6,164 nt of DNA, taken from Bacilli bacterium (GTDB lineage: Bacteria; Bacillota_I; Bacilli_A; RF39; UBA660). Under the pieces are notes generated by a model. The model was not told the origin of the DNA and made no database searches. It saw nothing but the letters and a program-made list of their open reading frames with translations. Below are positions 1-6,164 of this stretch, one piece after another. The stretch spans positions 1 through 6,164 of the forward strand of contig JAFUFG010000115.1 in NCBI GenBank assembly GCA_017470045.1. The letters run 5' to 3'. Within the stretch, counting starts at the first letter, position 1; every line of letters starts with the position of its first letter. The position numbers were made by a program, and so were the translations under genes.

Positions 1-1544
1 CTAAGAATATTGTTCGTAGAGAATTAACAAAAGAAGAAGCTTTAGAAATGTTTAAAAATGATCCATATAAAATGGATTTAATCTCTAGAATGGATGAGAA
101 TGAAACAGTAATTAGTTGCTATTCTCAAGGAGATTTTACCGATTTGTGTCGTGGACCACACGTAGATAATACAAAGGAAATTAAACATTTTAAACTTTTA
201 AAAGTTAGTGGAGCATACTGGAAAGGTGACGCTAAAAATAAAATGTTACAAAGAATCTACGGTATCGCATTTGATACAGAAGAAGATTTAGAAGAGCATT
301 TAAAATTATTAGAAGAAGCAAAAGAAAGAGATCATAGAAAATTAGGAAAAGATCTTGGAATATTTATGTTTGCAGACCTAGTTGGTAAAGGATTACCAAT
401 GTGGTTACCAAATGGATTTATTGTAAGACGTGCATTAGTTGACTATATCATGGATAAAGAAATTGATTTAGGATACAAACATGTAATGACTCCATCTTTA
501 GGAAATGTAGAATTATACAAAACTTCAGGACACTGGGATCATTATAAAGATGATATGTTCCCATCTATGGAATTAGATGATGAAGCATATGTATTACGTC
601 CAATGAACTGTCCACATCATATGATGATGTTTAAAAATGAATTACATTCTTATAAAGATTTACCAATTAAGATTGCAGAAATTGCAAATGACTTCCGTTA
701 TGAAGCAAGCGGTGCAGTATGTGGTATCGAAAGAACAAGAGCATTTACTCAAAATGATTCCCATATCTTTGTAAGACCAGATCAAATTAAACAAGAGTTT
801 AAAGCAGTAATTGATTTAATCCTAGATGTATATAAAGACTTTGGATTTAAGGATTATAAATTTAGATTATCTTTAAGAGATAAAAATGATACAGAAAAAT
901 ACTTTGGTAATGATGAATTATGGGAGAAGAGTGAAAAAGCTCTAAGAGAAGTATTAGAAGAAGTAAATGCAGATTATTATGAAGCAGAAGGAGAAGCTGC
1001 TTTCTATGGACCAAAATTAGATGTTCAAGTAAAATCTGCAATTGGACATGATGTAACATTATCAACAGTTCAATTAGACTATCAATTACCAGAAAGATTT
1101 GAATTAACATATGTAGATGAAAATGGAGAAAAGGTAAGACCTGTAGTTATCCATAGAGCAATTCTTGGATCATTAGATCGTTTCATCGCATTCTTATTAG
1201 AAGAAACAAAAGGAGCATTCCCAACATGGTTAGCTCCAGTACAAGTTAAAGTAATTCCAGTAAACTCTGAATATCAAGCAGATTATGCAAAAGAAGTATA
1301 TGATTTCTTAAGAAAACATCATATTCGTGTAGAATTAGATGATCGTAATGAAAAACTGGGTTATCGTCTAAGAGAAGCACAAACTGCTAAGATTCCATAT
1401 ACGTTAGTATTAGGAGATAATGAAAAGAATGACAAAACAATTTCTTATCGCTTATTCCAATCAAAAGATACAACTACTGTAACATGGGATGAGTTTATCA
1501 AATTACTAGAAAATGAAATTGAAAAGAAAGAATTAAGAAAGTAG
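1..1544 (+). CDS. thrS: Threonyl-tRNA synthetase, 5'-truncated by window edge
   Basis: Class II aminoacyl-tRNA synthetase that charges tRNA-Thr with threonine in the cytoplasm. The reading frame is open to the left edge (first full codon at 3), and the residues before the ATG at 48 ([14 protein letters not shown]) match the family, so that ATG is internal. About 513 residues are present against a usual ~640; the missing part is the TGS domain and the first half of the editing domain with its HxxxH motif. Visible: the end of the editing domain with CRGPH (Cys codon 147, His codon 159); motif 1 around [14 protein letters not shown]; motif 2 [16 protein letters not shown]; the catalytic zinc ligands Cys (609, MNCPHH), His (762, NDSHIF) and His (1152, VIHRA); motif 3 GSLDRF, with Asp where many homologues have Glu; then the anticodon-binding domain from about 1221 to the end ([13 protein letters not shown]). 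No frameshift or missing zinc ligand is seen. Confidence 0.97.
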   Translation, partial: KNIVRRELTKEEALEMFKNDPYKMDLISRMDENETVISCYSQGDFTDLCRGPHVDNTKEIKHFKLLKVSGAYWKGDAKNKMLQRIYGIAFDTEEDLEEHLKLLEEAKERDHRKLGKDLGIFMFADLVGKGLPMWLPNGFIVRRALVDYIMDKEIDLGYKHVMTPSLGNVELYKTSGHWDHYKDDMFPSMELDDEAYVLRPMNCPHHMMMFKNELHSYKDLPIKIAEIANDFRYEASGAVCGIERTRAFTQNDSHIFVRPDQIKQEFKAVIDLILDVYKDFGFKDYKFRLSLRDKNDTEKYFGNDELWEKSEKALREVLEEVNADYYEAEGEAAFYGPKLDVQVKSAIGHDVTLSTVQLDYQLPERFELTYVDENGEKVRPVVIHRAILGSLDRFIAFLLEETKGAFPTWLAPVQVKVIPVNSEYQADYAKEVYDFLRKHHIRVELDDRNEKLGYRLREAQTAKIPYTLVLGDNEKNDKTISYRLFQSKDTTTVTWDEFIKLLENEIEKKELRK

Positions 1545-1561
1545 AAATACTTTCTTTTTTT
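1535..1561 (+). terminator. Rho-independent terminator of thrS
   Basis: AAGAAAG (1535-1541) pairs with CTTTCTT (1550-1556) across an 8-nt loop that contains the TAG stop codon (1542-1544), and the T-tract runs on to 1561. The 7-bp stem is AT-rich and overlaps the end of the coding sequence, so it is probably a modest terminator. It separates thrS from the surface-protein gene. Confidence 0.7.
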
Positions 1562-1592
1562 ATGTATATTTCACCAAACTTGTTGCTAAAAA

Positions 1593-1606
1593 TGTTATAA
1601 TATAAT
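1593..1606 (+). promoter_or_regulatory. Extended -10 promoter for the large surface protein
   Basis: TGTTATAAT (1593-1601) is a perfect extended -10 element (TGn then TATAAT), and a second overlapping TATAAT lies at 1601-1606. No good -35 hexamer sits 16-18 nt upstream of the first box. TTGTTG at 1580-1585 is 15 nt from the second box but is not kept in the downstream copy (TTGGGG). The extended -10, and perhaps the conserved block at 1564-1582, therefore probably does the work. The transcription start is not mapped. Confidence 0.7.
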
Positions 1607-1630
1607 ATGAGTTAAAATAGACAAAAAGGT

Positions 1631-1637
1631 AGGTGAT
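1631..1637 (+). promoter_or_regulatory. Ribosome binding site that decides the start at 1642
   Basis: AGGTGAT matches the 16S anti-Shine-Dalgarno over seven bases and ends 4 nt before the ATG at 1642. An in-frame GTG at 1633 lies inside this site and has only a weak AGG upstream, so the ATG is the better start. The same site and spacing recur before the ATG at 6159. Confidence 0.85.
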
Positions 1638-1641
1638 AAAC

Positions 1642-4600
1642 ATGAAGAAATTCAAATGGAATCGTTTCTATACTATTCTAGTTTTATTAATGTTTATCAC
1701 TATGACATATGCTTCTGTGAATACCAATCTATTTATTGATGGTAAGGGATACGTAAGAGTGGAAGAAGAAATAAGAATAACAGATGTTCAATTAATTGAA
1801 TCAGAATCAAATGCATATGAAGCATATGAACCATCTTTCACAAAAAATACAGTAACAATTAATGCAAATTTACCAAAACAAGCCTCTACTCAGACTTATC
1901 AAGTAACGATAAAAAATTCTTCTAACTATGATTTTGATATTCAAGAGATATTAGAGGAAACCTATAGTAATACAAATATTTCTTATGAAATTACAGGTGT
2001 ACAAAAGAACACATTATTAGAAGCAAATACCACGACAACATTTACCATAAGATTATTTAATAATACTACCATTGAAGAAGAAGAGGATGCATATCAGACA
2101 GAGGATTTTACATTTGATTACACCGGATCAGAACAAGAGTTTATAGTTCCTTATGACGGAGATTATACTATAGAAGTTTGGGGAGCCCAAGGTGGTAGTG
2201 CGAATACAACATATTCGGGTGGTTATGGTGGATATTCTACCGGAACCATTCATTTGAAACAAAATCAGAAAATCTACATAAATGTAGGAGGTACAGGCCA
2301 ACTATGTGAAAATGATACAAAAGATGGTGGCTATAACGGTGGTGGAGCTTGTACAAAATATCCAGATGATGCAGCAGAAGGTTCTACTAATCTATACAGT
2401 AGTGGAGGAGGAGCTACCCATATTGCCTTTGCGTCAGGAGAGTTAAATAAATTAGAAGATTTAAAGGGAAGTTTAGTAGACAATCAATATTATCTAACCA
2501 AAGCAATTCTTATCGTCGCAGGCGGAGGCGGTGGAGGAGGATTTTATCGTTCTGCAAATAATACAGATACAAGAGCCGGAAAAGGTGGAGCTGGAGGAGG
2601 ATTTGTAGGAAATCCAAATACACCTACAGTATCCAACCAAGCAAATTGGAGAAATGCAAACCAACCAACTGGTGGAACACAAATAAGCGGTGGAACACCA
2701 ATTAATACAACTAAAACGATTTATCCTAGCGGAAATGCTGGATCCTTTGGACAAGGTGGAAGCGCCAATGATAAAGTACCAACAGCAGCAGCTGGAGGTG
2801 GCGGAGGATTCTATGGAGGATCTGGAAACCGTATGGTAGGTGGAACTGGTGGATCAGGTTATATTGCAAATCCAAGTTTGACTAATAAGTCGATGTATTG
2901 CTACCAGTGTACAGAGTCTGAACAAACGGAATTAAAAACGATATCCACAGAAAACCATTCTGAGACTCCTATTAGTAATTATGCAAAAGAAGGAAATGGC
3001 TATGCAAAACTATCAATCACTAGAAAAGTAGAAGAAGGAACAACTTTTGCTTATGATTATTCAGGAGAAGTAAAAGAGTTTATAACACCATATAGAGGTA
3101 TTTATAAATTGGAAGCATGGGGAGCACAAGGTGGAACATTAAAAGTAGATAATAGTAGAGGTGGTTATGGAGCATACGCGAAAGGTGATATTTCACTAAC
3201 AAAAGGTGAAAAAATCTATATCGCAACTGGTGGTGCTGGAATAGCATCTAGACAAAGACCAATCTTCTTATCAGGTGGATGGAATGGTGGAGGAGATGCT
3301 AGTACGAATAGCACTTATGGAGAATACTTTGGCTCCGGTGGAGGTGCAACTCATTTTGCCATAACGAATAATCTTGGAGAATTAAAAAACTATATTGAAA
3401 ATAAAGAAGACATCTTATTAGTCGCTGGAGGCGGCGGAGGTGCTGGAAACAATACAGGATATACACAAAATCATAATGGAGGTTCTGGCGGAGGATATAT
3501 CGGAAATGCTGGTGGATGTAAAACAGCAGCAAACAAAGCTTATGGCGGAACTCAAACAGAGGGAGGAGCCAAAGGACAAGAAGGTTCTGCAGGATCATTT
3601 GGAGCAGGGGCATCCTATAATGTAAATCTATCAGAAAAGAGTAGAAAAGGAGCTGGAGGTGGCGGTGGCTACTATGGTGGAGGTTCCAATGGATGGACAT
3701 CGTCTGGTGGTGCAGGTGGTTCTGGATATATAGGAAATGAGCGTTTAACAAATAAAGTGATGTTTTGTTTTAAATGTAGTGAATCTTCTGAAGAAGATAC
3801 AAAAACAGTAACAACCCAGGCAATTTCTGATGTACCACAACAAAATAATGTAAAAACAGGAAATGGTTATGCAAAAATAACACTCCAAAAAAGAATTAAT
3901 AATTATGTTGAATTGGAATTGAAATTCGAATTTGAAAAATTTATAAAAACAGATATTACATATGACTATCAATATCCATATAACTTTTTCAAAGGAAATA
4001 AATCAACATCCTATTCCAATTTTAGTGAAGAAGATACAGAAAATGTATGTTCAGGAGAAATTGGAAAGATTTATTTTACAAACTGGAAATACGGAGATAA
4101 TATAGAATTTGATTATGATGTAGCATACACAGACTTAACTCCTGTTTCAAAATATGTAAGTTATGAAATGCAAGTCCAAGGAAAAGGTAACAATACAGGA
4201 TGGAGTCCAAAACTAGTAAGCTATAGAAATAAAACTTATATAGGAACTGGAAGTATGCATATTAACGATACCAGAACTCTTACTTCCAGTTATTTTGGAA
4301 ATGATTATTATGCAATGAATTTGAGGTTTGATGACTATGTTAGTGGAAAAGTAACAGTTAGTAACATTGTTGCAAAAAGAATCGCAAAAGATACAATAAC
4401 AAGAAGAGCAAATCGTTTGATTGGAGAATTACCAACACCAGATTATTATAATGATGATTATCAATTTTTAGGTTGGTTTGATTCTCCAACAGAAGGAAAT
4501 CGAATAACAGAAAGTGAAATGATTCCAGAAAGTAATGTCACATACTATGCTCATTGGAGTAATGGATTTGACATTAATTATGATCTAGATGGAGGAGAGT

Positions 4601-6051
4601 TAGAAAATGCAATTACTCACTATATTCCTTCTGCAGGAGTAAGTGAATTACCAACTCCAACAAAAGAAGAATATGATTTTATTGGATGGACCGGAGGAAA
4701 AAATTTATTTAACGGAACATTATACAAGCGTATTGCAGTAACTTATGATGGAGCAGAAAGTAATGATAATAAAACTTACATGTCAGACTTTATTGCTGTT
4801 GATCCATCAACGGAATACACAGTTAGTAATGATTCAGATGTATCAATGTTTGTTCTATATTATGACAGTGAAAAAGCATATAAGGGATATGATAATAAGC
4901 AAATATCCACCAAAACATTTATTACGCCAAGTAACTGCTCCTATGTAAAAATAAGAACAAGACAAACAGAAAATGTACCTTCAAATTATCCAAATATAAA
5001 AATACAATTAGAGAAGGGAAATCGAGCAACGGCAATAGAAGATCAAATAACAACACCTCAGAATCCATTAACGATTACTACAGGACAATCTGGGGAAAGA
5101 TTCTATCAAGCACATTGGACAAAAAAATATGAAATTGAATATGATTTGAATGATGGTTCGTTAGAAAACCCAATAACCTCTTATAATGAAACAACTAATT
5201 CATTTACATTACCGAATCCAACGAAGGAAGGATATATTTTTACTGGATGGACAGGTGGAAAAAATCTATTCACAGTAAAAGGTGCAATGGGTAAAAATAA
5301 TGGCGTAACTCCATCGGTTGCATCAAATGGAACAATATCATTTTCAGGTACTCCAACAACATCATGGGTAAATGCAACAGTATATACAGGGCCAATAAAA
5401 CCAGGAACTTATACATTATCAAGACCAGAAGCAAAGCCTTTTTCAATAAACATAAAAGGTAGTGATAATGGGACTACTGTGTTTGATTTTGGAATTAGAA
5501 AAGATGAGACAACAAGGACAAGTACAATCACAAAAGAGGTAACATACTATACTTATTTAGCTTCTTTGGAAGTTGGAGAATATGTATCAGATTCTACTGA
5601 ATTACAACTTGAAAAAGGCAGTGTTGCAACGGCCTTCGAAAGGTATATCAAAGTACCACAGACATCCATAACAATACCAAAAGGTTCTGCTGGAAATCGT
5701 TTATATAATGCAAATTGGGAAGTAAAAGGAATTGGAGATTATAACTTGCTAAGTGGTTGGGTATCAGGAGATGACGGAACAATCTCGTCAGAAGATCCAT
5801 ATGCAAGATATGACGACCCATATTATACAAAATTAATTAAATTAGAAGCTGGTAAAACTTATACGATAAATGGTGTAGTGGATTCATCAGACGTAAGATG
5901 GAGAAAATACGATCTATATGGAAAATATAATGCTAACATTGTAGAAGGATTATCCATTACCCCTGAAGAAGATTGTTATGCTAGAGTTTTAATAATACAA
6001 AATGTAACGGAATCAGTGAAAGAAAACTTTTCAATTACAATCACTGGATAA
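1642..6051 (+). CDS. Large exported multidomain protein: glycine-rich domains plus interrupted InlB-type B-repeats
   Basis: Protein of 1469 residues; no gene name recognised. Residues 1-24 look like a signal peptide: basic MKKFKWNRFY, hydrophobic TILVLLMFITM, possible cleavage after TYA. The stretch after it (SVNTNLFIDGKGYVRVEEE) and residues to about 150 look like a beta-sandwich of TasA or Ig-like kind (weak call). Residues 156-460 and 469-749 are two glycine-rich domains with FxxDYSG, W-GAQGG, GGYGxY, SGGGATH and AGGGGG motifs, each closing with CxxC and NGYAK. Residues 750-920 are beta-rich and unassigned. Three B-repeats follow: 920-973 (complete), 976-1160 and 1163-1360, the last two split by inserts at about 1020-1135 and 1206-1334 that end in LEKGxxATAxE. 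Residues 1361-1469 resemble another jelly-roll (NLLSGW, KLEAGKTYTING). No LPXTG motif or C-terminal membrane segment is seen. It has its own promoter and terminator. An adhesin or glycan-binding surface role is inferred; a phage-derived fibre-like protein is an alternative. Confidence 0.9.
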   Translation: MKKFKWNRFYTILVLLMFITMTYASVNTNLFIDGKGYVRVEEEIRITDVQLIESESNAYEAYEPSFTKNTVTINANLPKQASTQTYQVTIKNSSNYDFDIQEILEETYSNTNISYEITGVQKNTLLEANTTTTFTIRLFNNTTIEEEEDAYQTEDFTFDYTGSEQEFIVPYDGDYTIEVWGAQGGSANTTYSGGYGGYSTGTIHLKQNQKIYINVGGTGQLCENDTKDGGYNGGGACTKYPDDAAEGSTNLYSSGGGATHIAFASGELNKLEDLKGSLVDNQYYLTKAILIVAGGGGGGGFYRSANNTDTRAGKGGAGGGFVGNPNTPTVSNQANWRNANQPTGGTQISGGTPINTTKTIYPSGNAGSFGQGGSANDKVPTAAAGGGGGFYGGSGNRMVGGTGGSGYIANPSLTNKSMYCYQCTESEQTELKTISTENHSETPISNYAKEGNGYAKLSITRKVEEGTTFAYDYSGEVKEFITPYRGIYKLEAWGAQGGTLKVDNSRGGYGAYAKGDISLTKGEKIYIATGGAGIASRQRPIFLSGGWNGGGDASTNSTYGEYFGSGGGATHFAITNNLGELKNYIENKEDILLVAGGGGGAGNNTGYTQNHNGGSGGGYIGNAGGCKTAANKAYGGTQTEGGAKGQEGSAGSFGAGASYNVNLSEKSRKGAGGGGGYYGGGSNGWTSSGGAGGSGYIGNERLTNKVMFCFKCSESSEEDTKTVTTQAISDVPQQNNVKTGNGYAKITLQKRINNYVELELKFEFEKFIKTDITYDYQYPYNFFKGNKSTSYSNFSEEDTENVCSGEIGKIYFTNWKYGDNIEFDYDVAYTDLTPVSKYVSYEMQVQGKGNNTGWSPKLVSYRNKTYIGTGSMHINDTRTLTSSYFGNDYYAMNLRFDDYVSGKVTVSNIVAKRIAKDTITRRANRLIGELPTPDYYNDDYQFLGWFDSPTEGNRITESEMIPESNVTYYAHWSNGFDINYDLDGGELENAITHYIPSAGVSELPTPTKEEYDFIGWTGGKNLFNGTLYKRIAVTYDGAESNDNKTYMSDFIAVDPSTEYTVSNDSDVSMFVLYYDSEKAYKGYDNKQISTKTFITPSNCSYVKIRTRQTENVPSNYPNIKIQLEKGNRATAIEDQITTPQNPLTITTGQSGERFYQAHWTKKYEIEYDLNDGSLENPITSYNETTNSFTLPNPTKEGYIFTGWTGGKNLFTVKGAMGKNNGVTPSVASNGTISFSGTPTTSWVNATVYTGPIKPGTYTLSRPEAKPFSINIKGSDNGTTVFDFGIRKDETTRTSTITKEVTYYTYLASLEVGEYVSDSTELQLEKGSVATAFERYIKVPQTSITIPKGSAGNRLYNANWEVKGIGDYNLLSGWVSGDDGTISSEDPYARYDDPYYTKLIKLEAGKTYTINGVVDSSDVRWRKYDLYGKYNANIVEGLSITPEEDCYARVLIIQNVTESVKENFSITITG
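2107..3021 (+). repeat. Glycine-rich domain, tandem copy 1 (ALK/LTK-like)
   Basis: Residues 156-460 of the large protein. It opens with FTFDYTGSEQEF, continues with EVWGAQGG and GGYGGYSTG, has SGGGATHIA, then VAG followed by seven glycines (2521-2541), and closes with GGTGGSGYIANPSLTNK, a CYQC pair and GNGYAKLSIT. The motif order matches copy 2 at 3046-3885. The order GxQGG, GGGATH, (I/L)xVAGGGGG recalls the Pfam Gly_rich/ALK-LTK family; that match is from memory. An additional Cys pair (GQLCEND and GACTKY) is present only in this copy. Confidence 0.8.
3046..3885 (+). repeat. Glycine-rich domain, tandem copy 2 (ALK/LTK-like)
   Basis: Residues 469-748 of the large protein repeat the order of copy 1: FAYDYSGEVKEF, EAWGAQGG, GGYGAYAKG, SGGGATHFA, LLVAGGGGGAG, GGAGGSGYIGNERLTNK, a CFKC pair and GNGYAKITL. 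The copies have diverged in the loops and in nucleotide sequence, so the duplication is not recent. Copy 2 has a single Cys in a loop (GGCKT) where copy 1 has a different pair. Confidence 0.8.
4399..4560 (+). repeat. InlB-type B-repeat 1 (uninterrupted)
   Basis: About residues 920-973: LPTPDYYNDDYQFLGWFDSP, then a short loop, then NVTYYAHWS. This is the usual compact beta-grasp-like repeat of the Listeria-Bacteroides (Flg_new) family, with GW in the middle and the closing (Y)xAxW. It serves as the internal reference for the two longer repeats that follow. Confidence 0.75.
4567..5121 (+). repeat. InlB-type B-repeat 2, split by an inserted domain
   Basis: The first half is INYDLDGGELENAITHY, then LPTPTKEEYDFIGWTGG. 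The closing strand (LTITTGQSGERFYQAHW) appears only about 125 residues later, at 5068-5118. In between (about 4699-5040) lies KNLF, then AVDPSTEYTVSN, FVLYYDSEKAYKGY, FITPSNCSYVKIR and IQLEKGNRATAIE, the pattern of jelly-roll modules seen in phage structural and carbohydrate-binding proteins. The family assignment of the insert is from memory of such patterns. Confidence 0.7.
5128..5721 (+). repeat. InlB-type B-repeat 3, split by an inserted domain
   Basis: The first half is IEYDLNDGSLENPITSY, then LPNPTKEGYIFTGWTGG. The closing strand SITIPKGSAGNRLYNANW is at 5665-5718, a near-canonical end for this family. The insert between them (about 5257-5640) starts at the same point as in repeat 2 (KNLF). 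It holds VASNGTISFSG and IKPGTYTLSRP and ends in LQLEKGSVATAFE. The two inserts share their edges but differ in the middle. Confidence 0.7.
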
Positions 6052-6080
6052 AAAAGAAGAGAGTAATCTCTCTTTTTTTT
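6051..6080 (+). terminator. Rho-independent terminator of the large surface gene
   Basis: AGAGAG (6058-6063) and CTCTCT (6068-6073) form the core stem around a TAAT loop. The A-rich stretch before and the T-tract after can extend it to about 13 pairs (one G-U), and the T-tract runs through 6080. It begins at the stop codon. The A-tract/T-tract symmetry could let it act on both strands. Confidence 0.88.
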
Positions 6081-6109
6081 GTATATTTCACCAAACTTGG
6101 GGTAAGAAA

Positions 6110-6123
6110 TGGTATAATATAAT
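6110..6123 (+). promoter_or_regulatory. Extended -10 promoter for the downstream gene
   Basis: TGGTATAAT (6110-6118) is again an extended -10, with a second overlapping TATAAT at 6118-6123, as in copy 1. The only upstream TTG (TTGGGG, 6097-6102) is a poor -35. Its place right after a strong terminator supports an independent transcription unit. Confidence 0.7.
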
Positions 6124-6147
6124 ATGAGTAAAAAGAGACAAAAAGGT

Positions 6148-6154
6148 AGGTGAT
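6148..6154 (+). promoter_or_regulatory. Ribosome binding site for the downstream gene
   Basis: AGGTGAT lies 4 nt before the ATG at 6159, identical in sequence and spacing to the site before the large surface gene. It supports a real gene starting at the window edge. Confidence 0.8.
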
Positions 6155-6158
6155 AAAC

Positions 6159-6164
6159 ATGAAG
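6159..6164 (+). CDS. Start of a downstream gene, cut by window end (probable paralogue)
   Basis: Only ATG AAG (Met-Lys) is inside the window. The call rests on the promoter and ribosome binding site shared with the large surface gene, whose first two codons are also ATG AAG. A product of the same exported family is likely but cannot be read here; the protein may share only its signal peptide. Confidence 0.65.

Larger units (their letters stand above)
1564..1647 (+). repeat. Direct repeat, copy 1: promoter, leader and start of surface gene
   Basis: These 84 bases align without gaps to 6081-6164 with 8 mismatches (positions 1583, 1584, 1586, 1587, 1589, 1595, 1613 and 1618). Three blocks are identical: 19 nt at 1564-1582, 17 nt at 1596-1612 spanning the double TATAAT, and 29 nt at 1619-1647 spanning the ribosome binding site and the first two codons. 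The second copy is cut by the window end, so the repeat may continue into the coding region. Confidence 0.95.
6081..6164 (+). repeat. Direct repeat, copy 2: promoter, leader and start of next gene
   Basis: Gap-free match of 76 out of 84 bases to 1564-1647, placed like copy 1 directly after a terminator T-tract. The blocks 6081-6099, 6113-6129 and 6136-6164 are identical to copy 1. The differences cluster between the upstream box and the -10 element. Confidence 0.95.

Noticed and set aside
48..50. ATG at 48 as the start of thrS.
   Set aside because: The frame is open to the window edge and the residues upstream match the family, so the true start is outside the window.
1633..1641. GTG start for the large protein, adding three residues (M-I-N) before the ATG at 1642.
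   Set aside because: The GTG lies inside the Shine-Dalgarno sequence AGGTGAT, which is properly spaced for the ATG at 1642.
2521..2541. Run of seven glycine codons as a slippage tract for phase variation.
   Set aside because: The codons are mixed (GGC, GGA, GGT), so there is no uniform nucleotide repeat, and no long homopolymer or short tandem repeat lies in the reading frame or promoter.
3440..3625. 61-residue plus-strand frame inside the second glycine-rich domain (and a similar one at 4745-4948).
   Set aside because: These are overlapping-frame shadows of a well-supported long gene, with no ribosome binding site of their own recognised.
3299..3751. 150-residue open frame on the minus strand.
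   Set aside because: It is antisense to the glycine-rich domain; its odd His/Leu/Gln-rich composition is what reversed glycine-rich, A-rich codons give, and no start signals are seen. The other minus-strand frames (862-1110, 2494-2754, 3745-3972, 5648-5830) are rejected likewise.
6124..6153. Nine-codon upstream frame (MSKKRQKGR) in the leader of the downstream gene, ending in the ribosome binding site.
   Set aside because: In the other copy the same frame stops after two codons because of a base change, and no ribosome binding site precedes it; it is not conserved.

Overview
The window comes from an AT-rich, low-GC Gram-positive-type genome. The threonyl-tRNA synthetase has Firmicutes/Mollicutes-like signatures (FVRPDQI after the zinc histidine, [13 protein letters not shown] in motif 2). 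The surface protein is built from modules common in gut Firmicutes. Trp is written TGG throughout and the genes end in TAG and TAA, so nothing suggests a reassigned TGA. A gut-associated Bacilli lineage near the Mollicutes is my inference; the sequence does not prove it.

Layout: positions 1-1544 hold the 3' four-fifths of thrS, ending in a hairpin terminator whose loop contains the stop codon. A 97-nt intergenic region (1545-1641) carries an extended -10 promoter and a strong ribosome binding site. Positions 1642-6051 encode a 1469-residue exported protein. It has a signal peptide, an N-terminal beta-rich domain, two tandem glycine-rich domains resembling the ALK/LTK receptor glycine-rich fold, a beta-rich linker, three InlB-type B-repeats (Listeria-Bacteroides/Flg_new family) and a C-terminal jelly-roll-like domain. 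A second strong terminator follows at 6051-6080. Then the promoter/leader/start region is repeated almost exactly (76 of 84 bases) and opens a further gene at 6159, of which only two codons lie in the window.

The housekeeping gene and the surface gene look like separate transcription units, because each has its own terminator and the surface gene has its own promoter. The repeated promoter-plus-start cassette suggests that the large gene is the first member of a tandem family of surface proteins sharing the same expression signals. The most unusual feature of the protein is that two of its B-repeats appear to be split at the same point (after GWTGGKNLF) by a domain of roughly 115-130 residues resembling carbohydrate-binding or phage-tail jelly-rolls. 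No function has been worked out for this protein here; adhesion or glycan binding is an inference from its modules.
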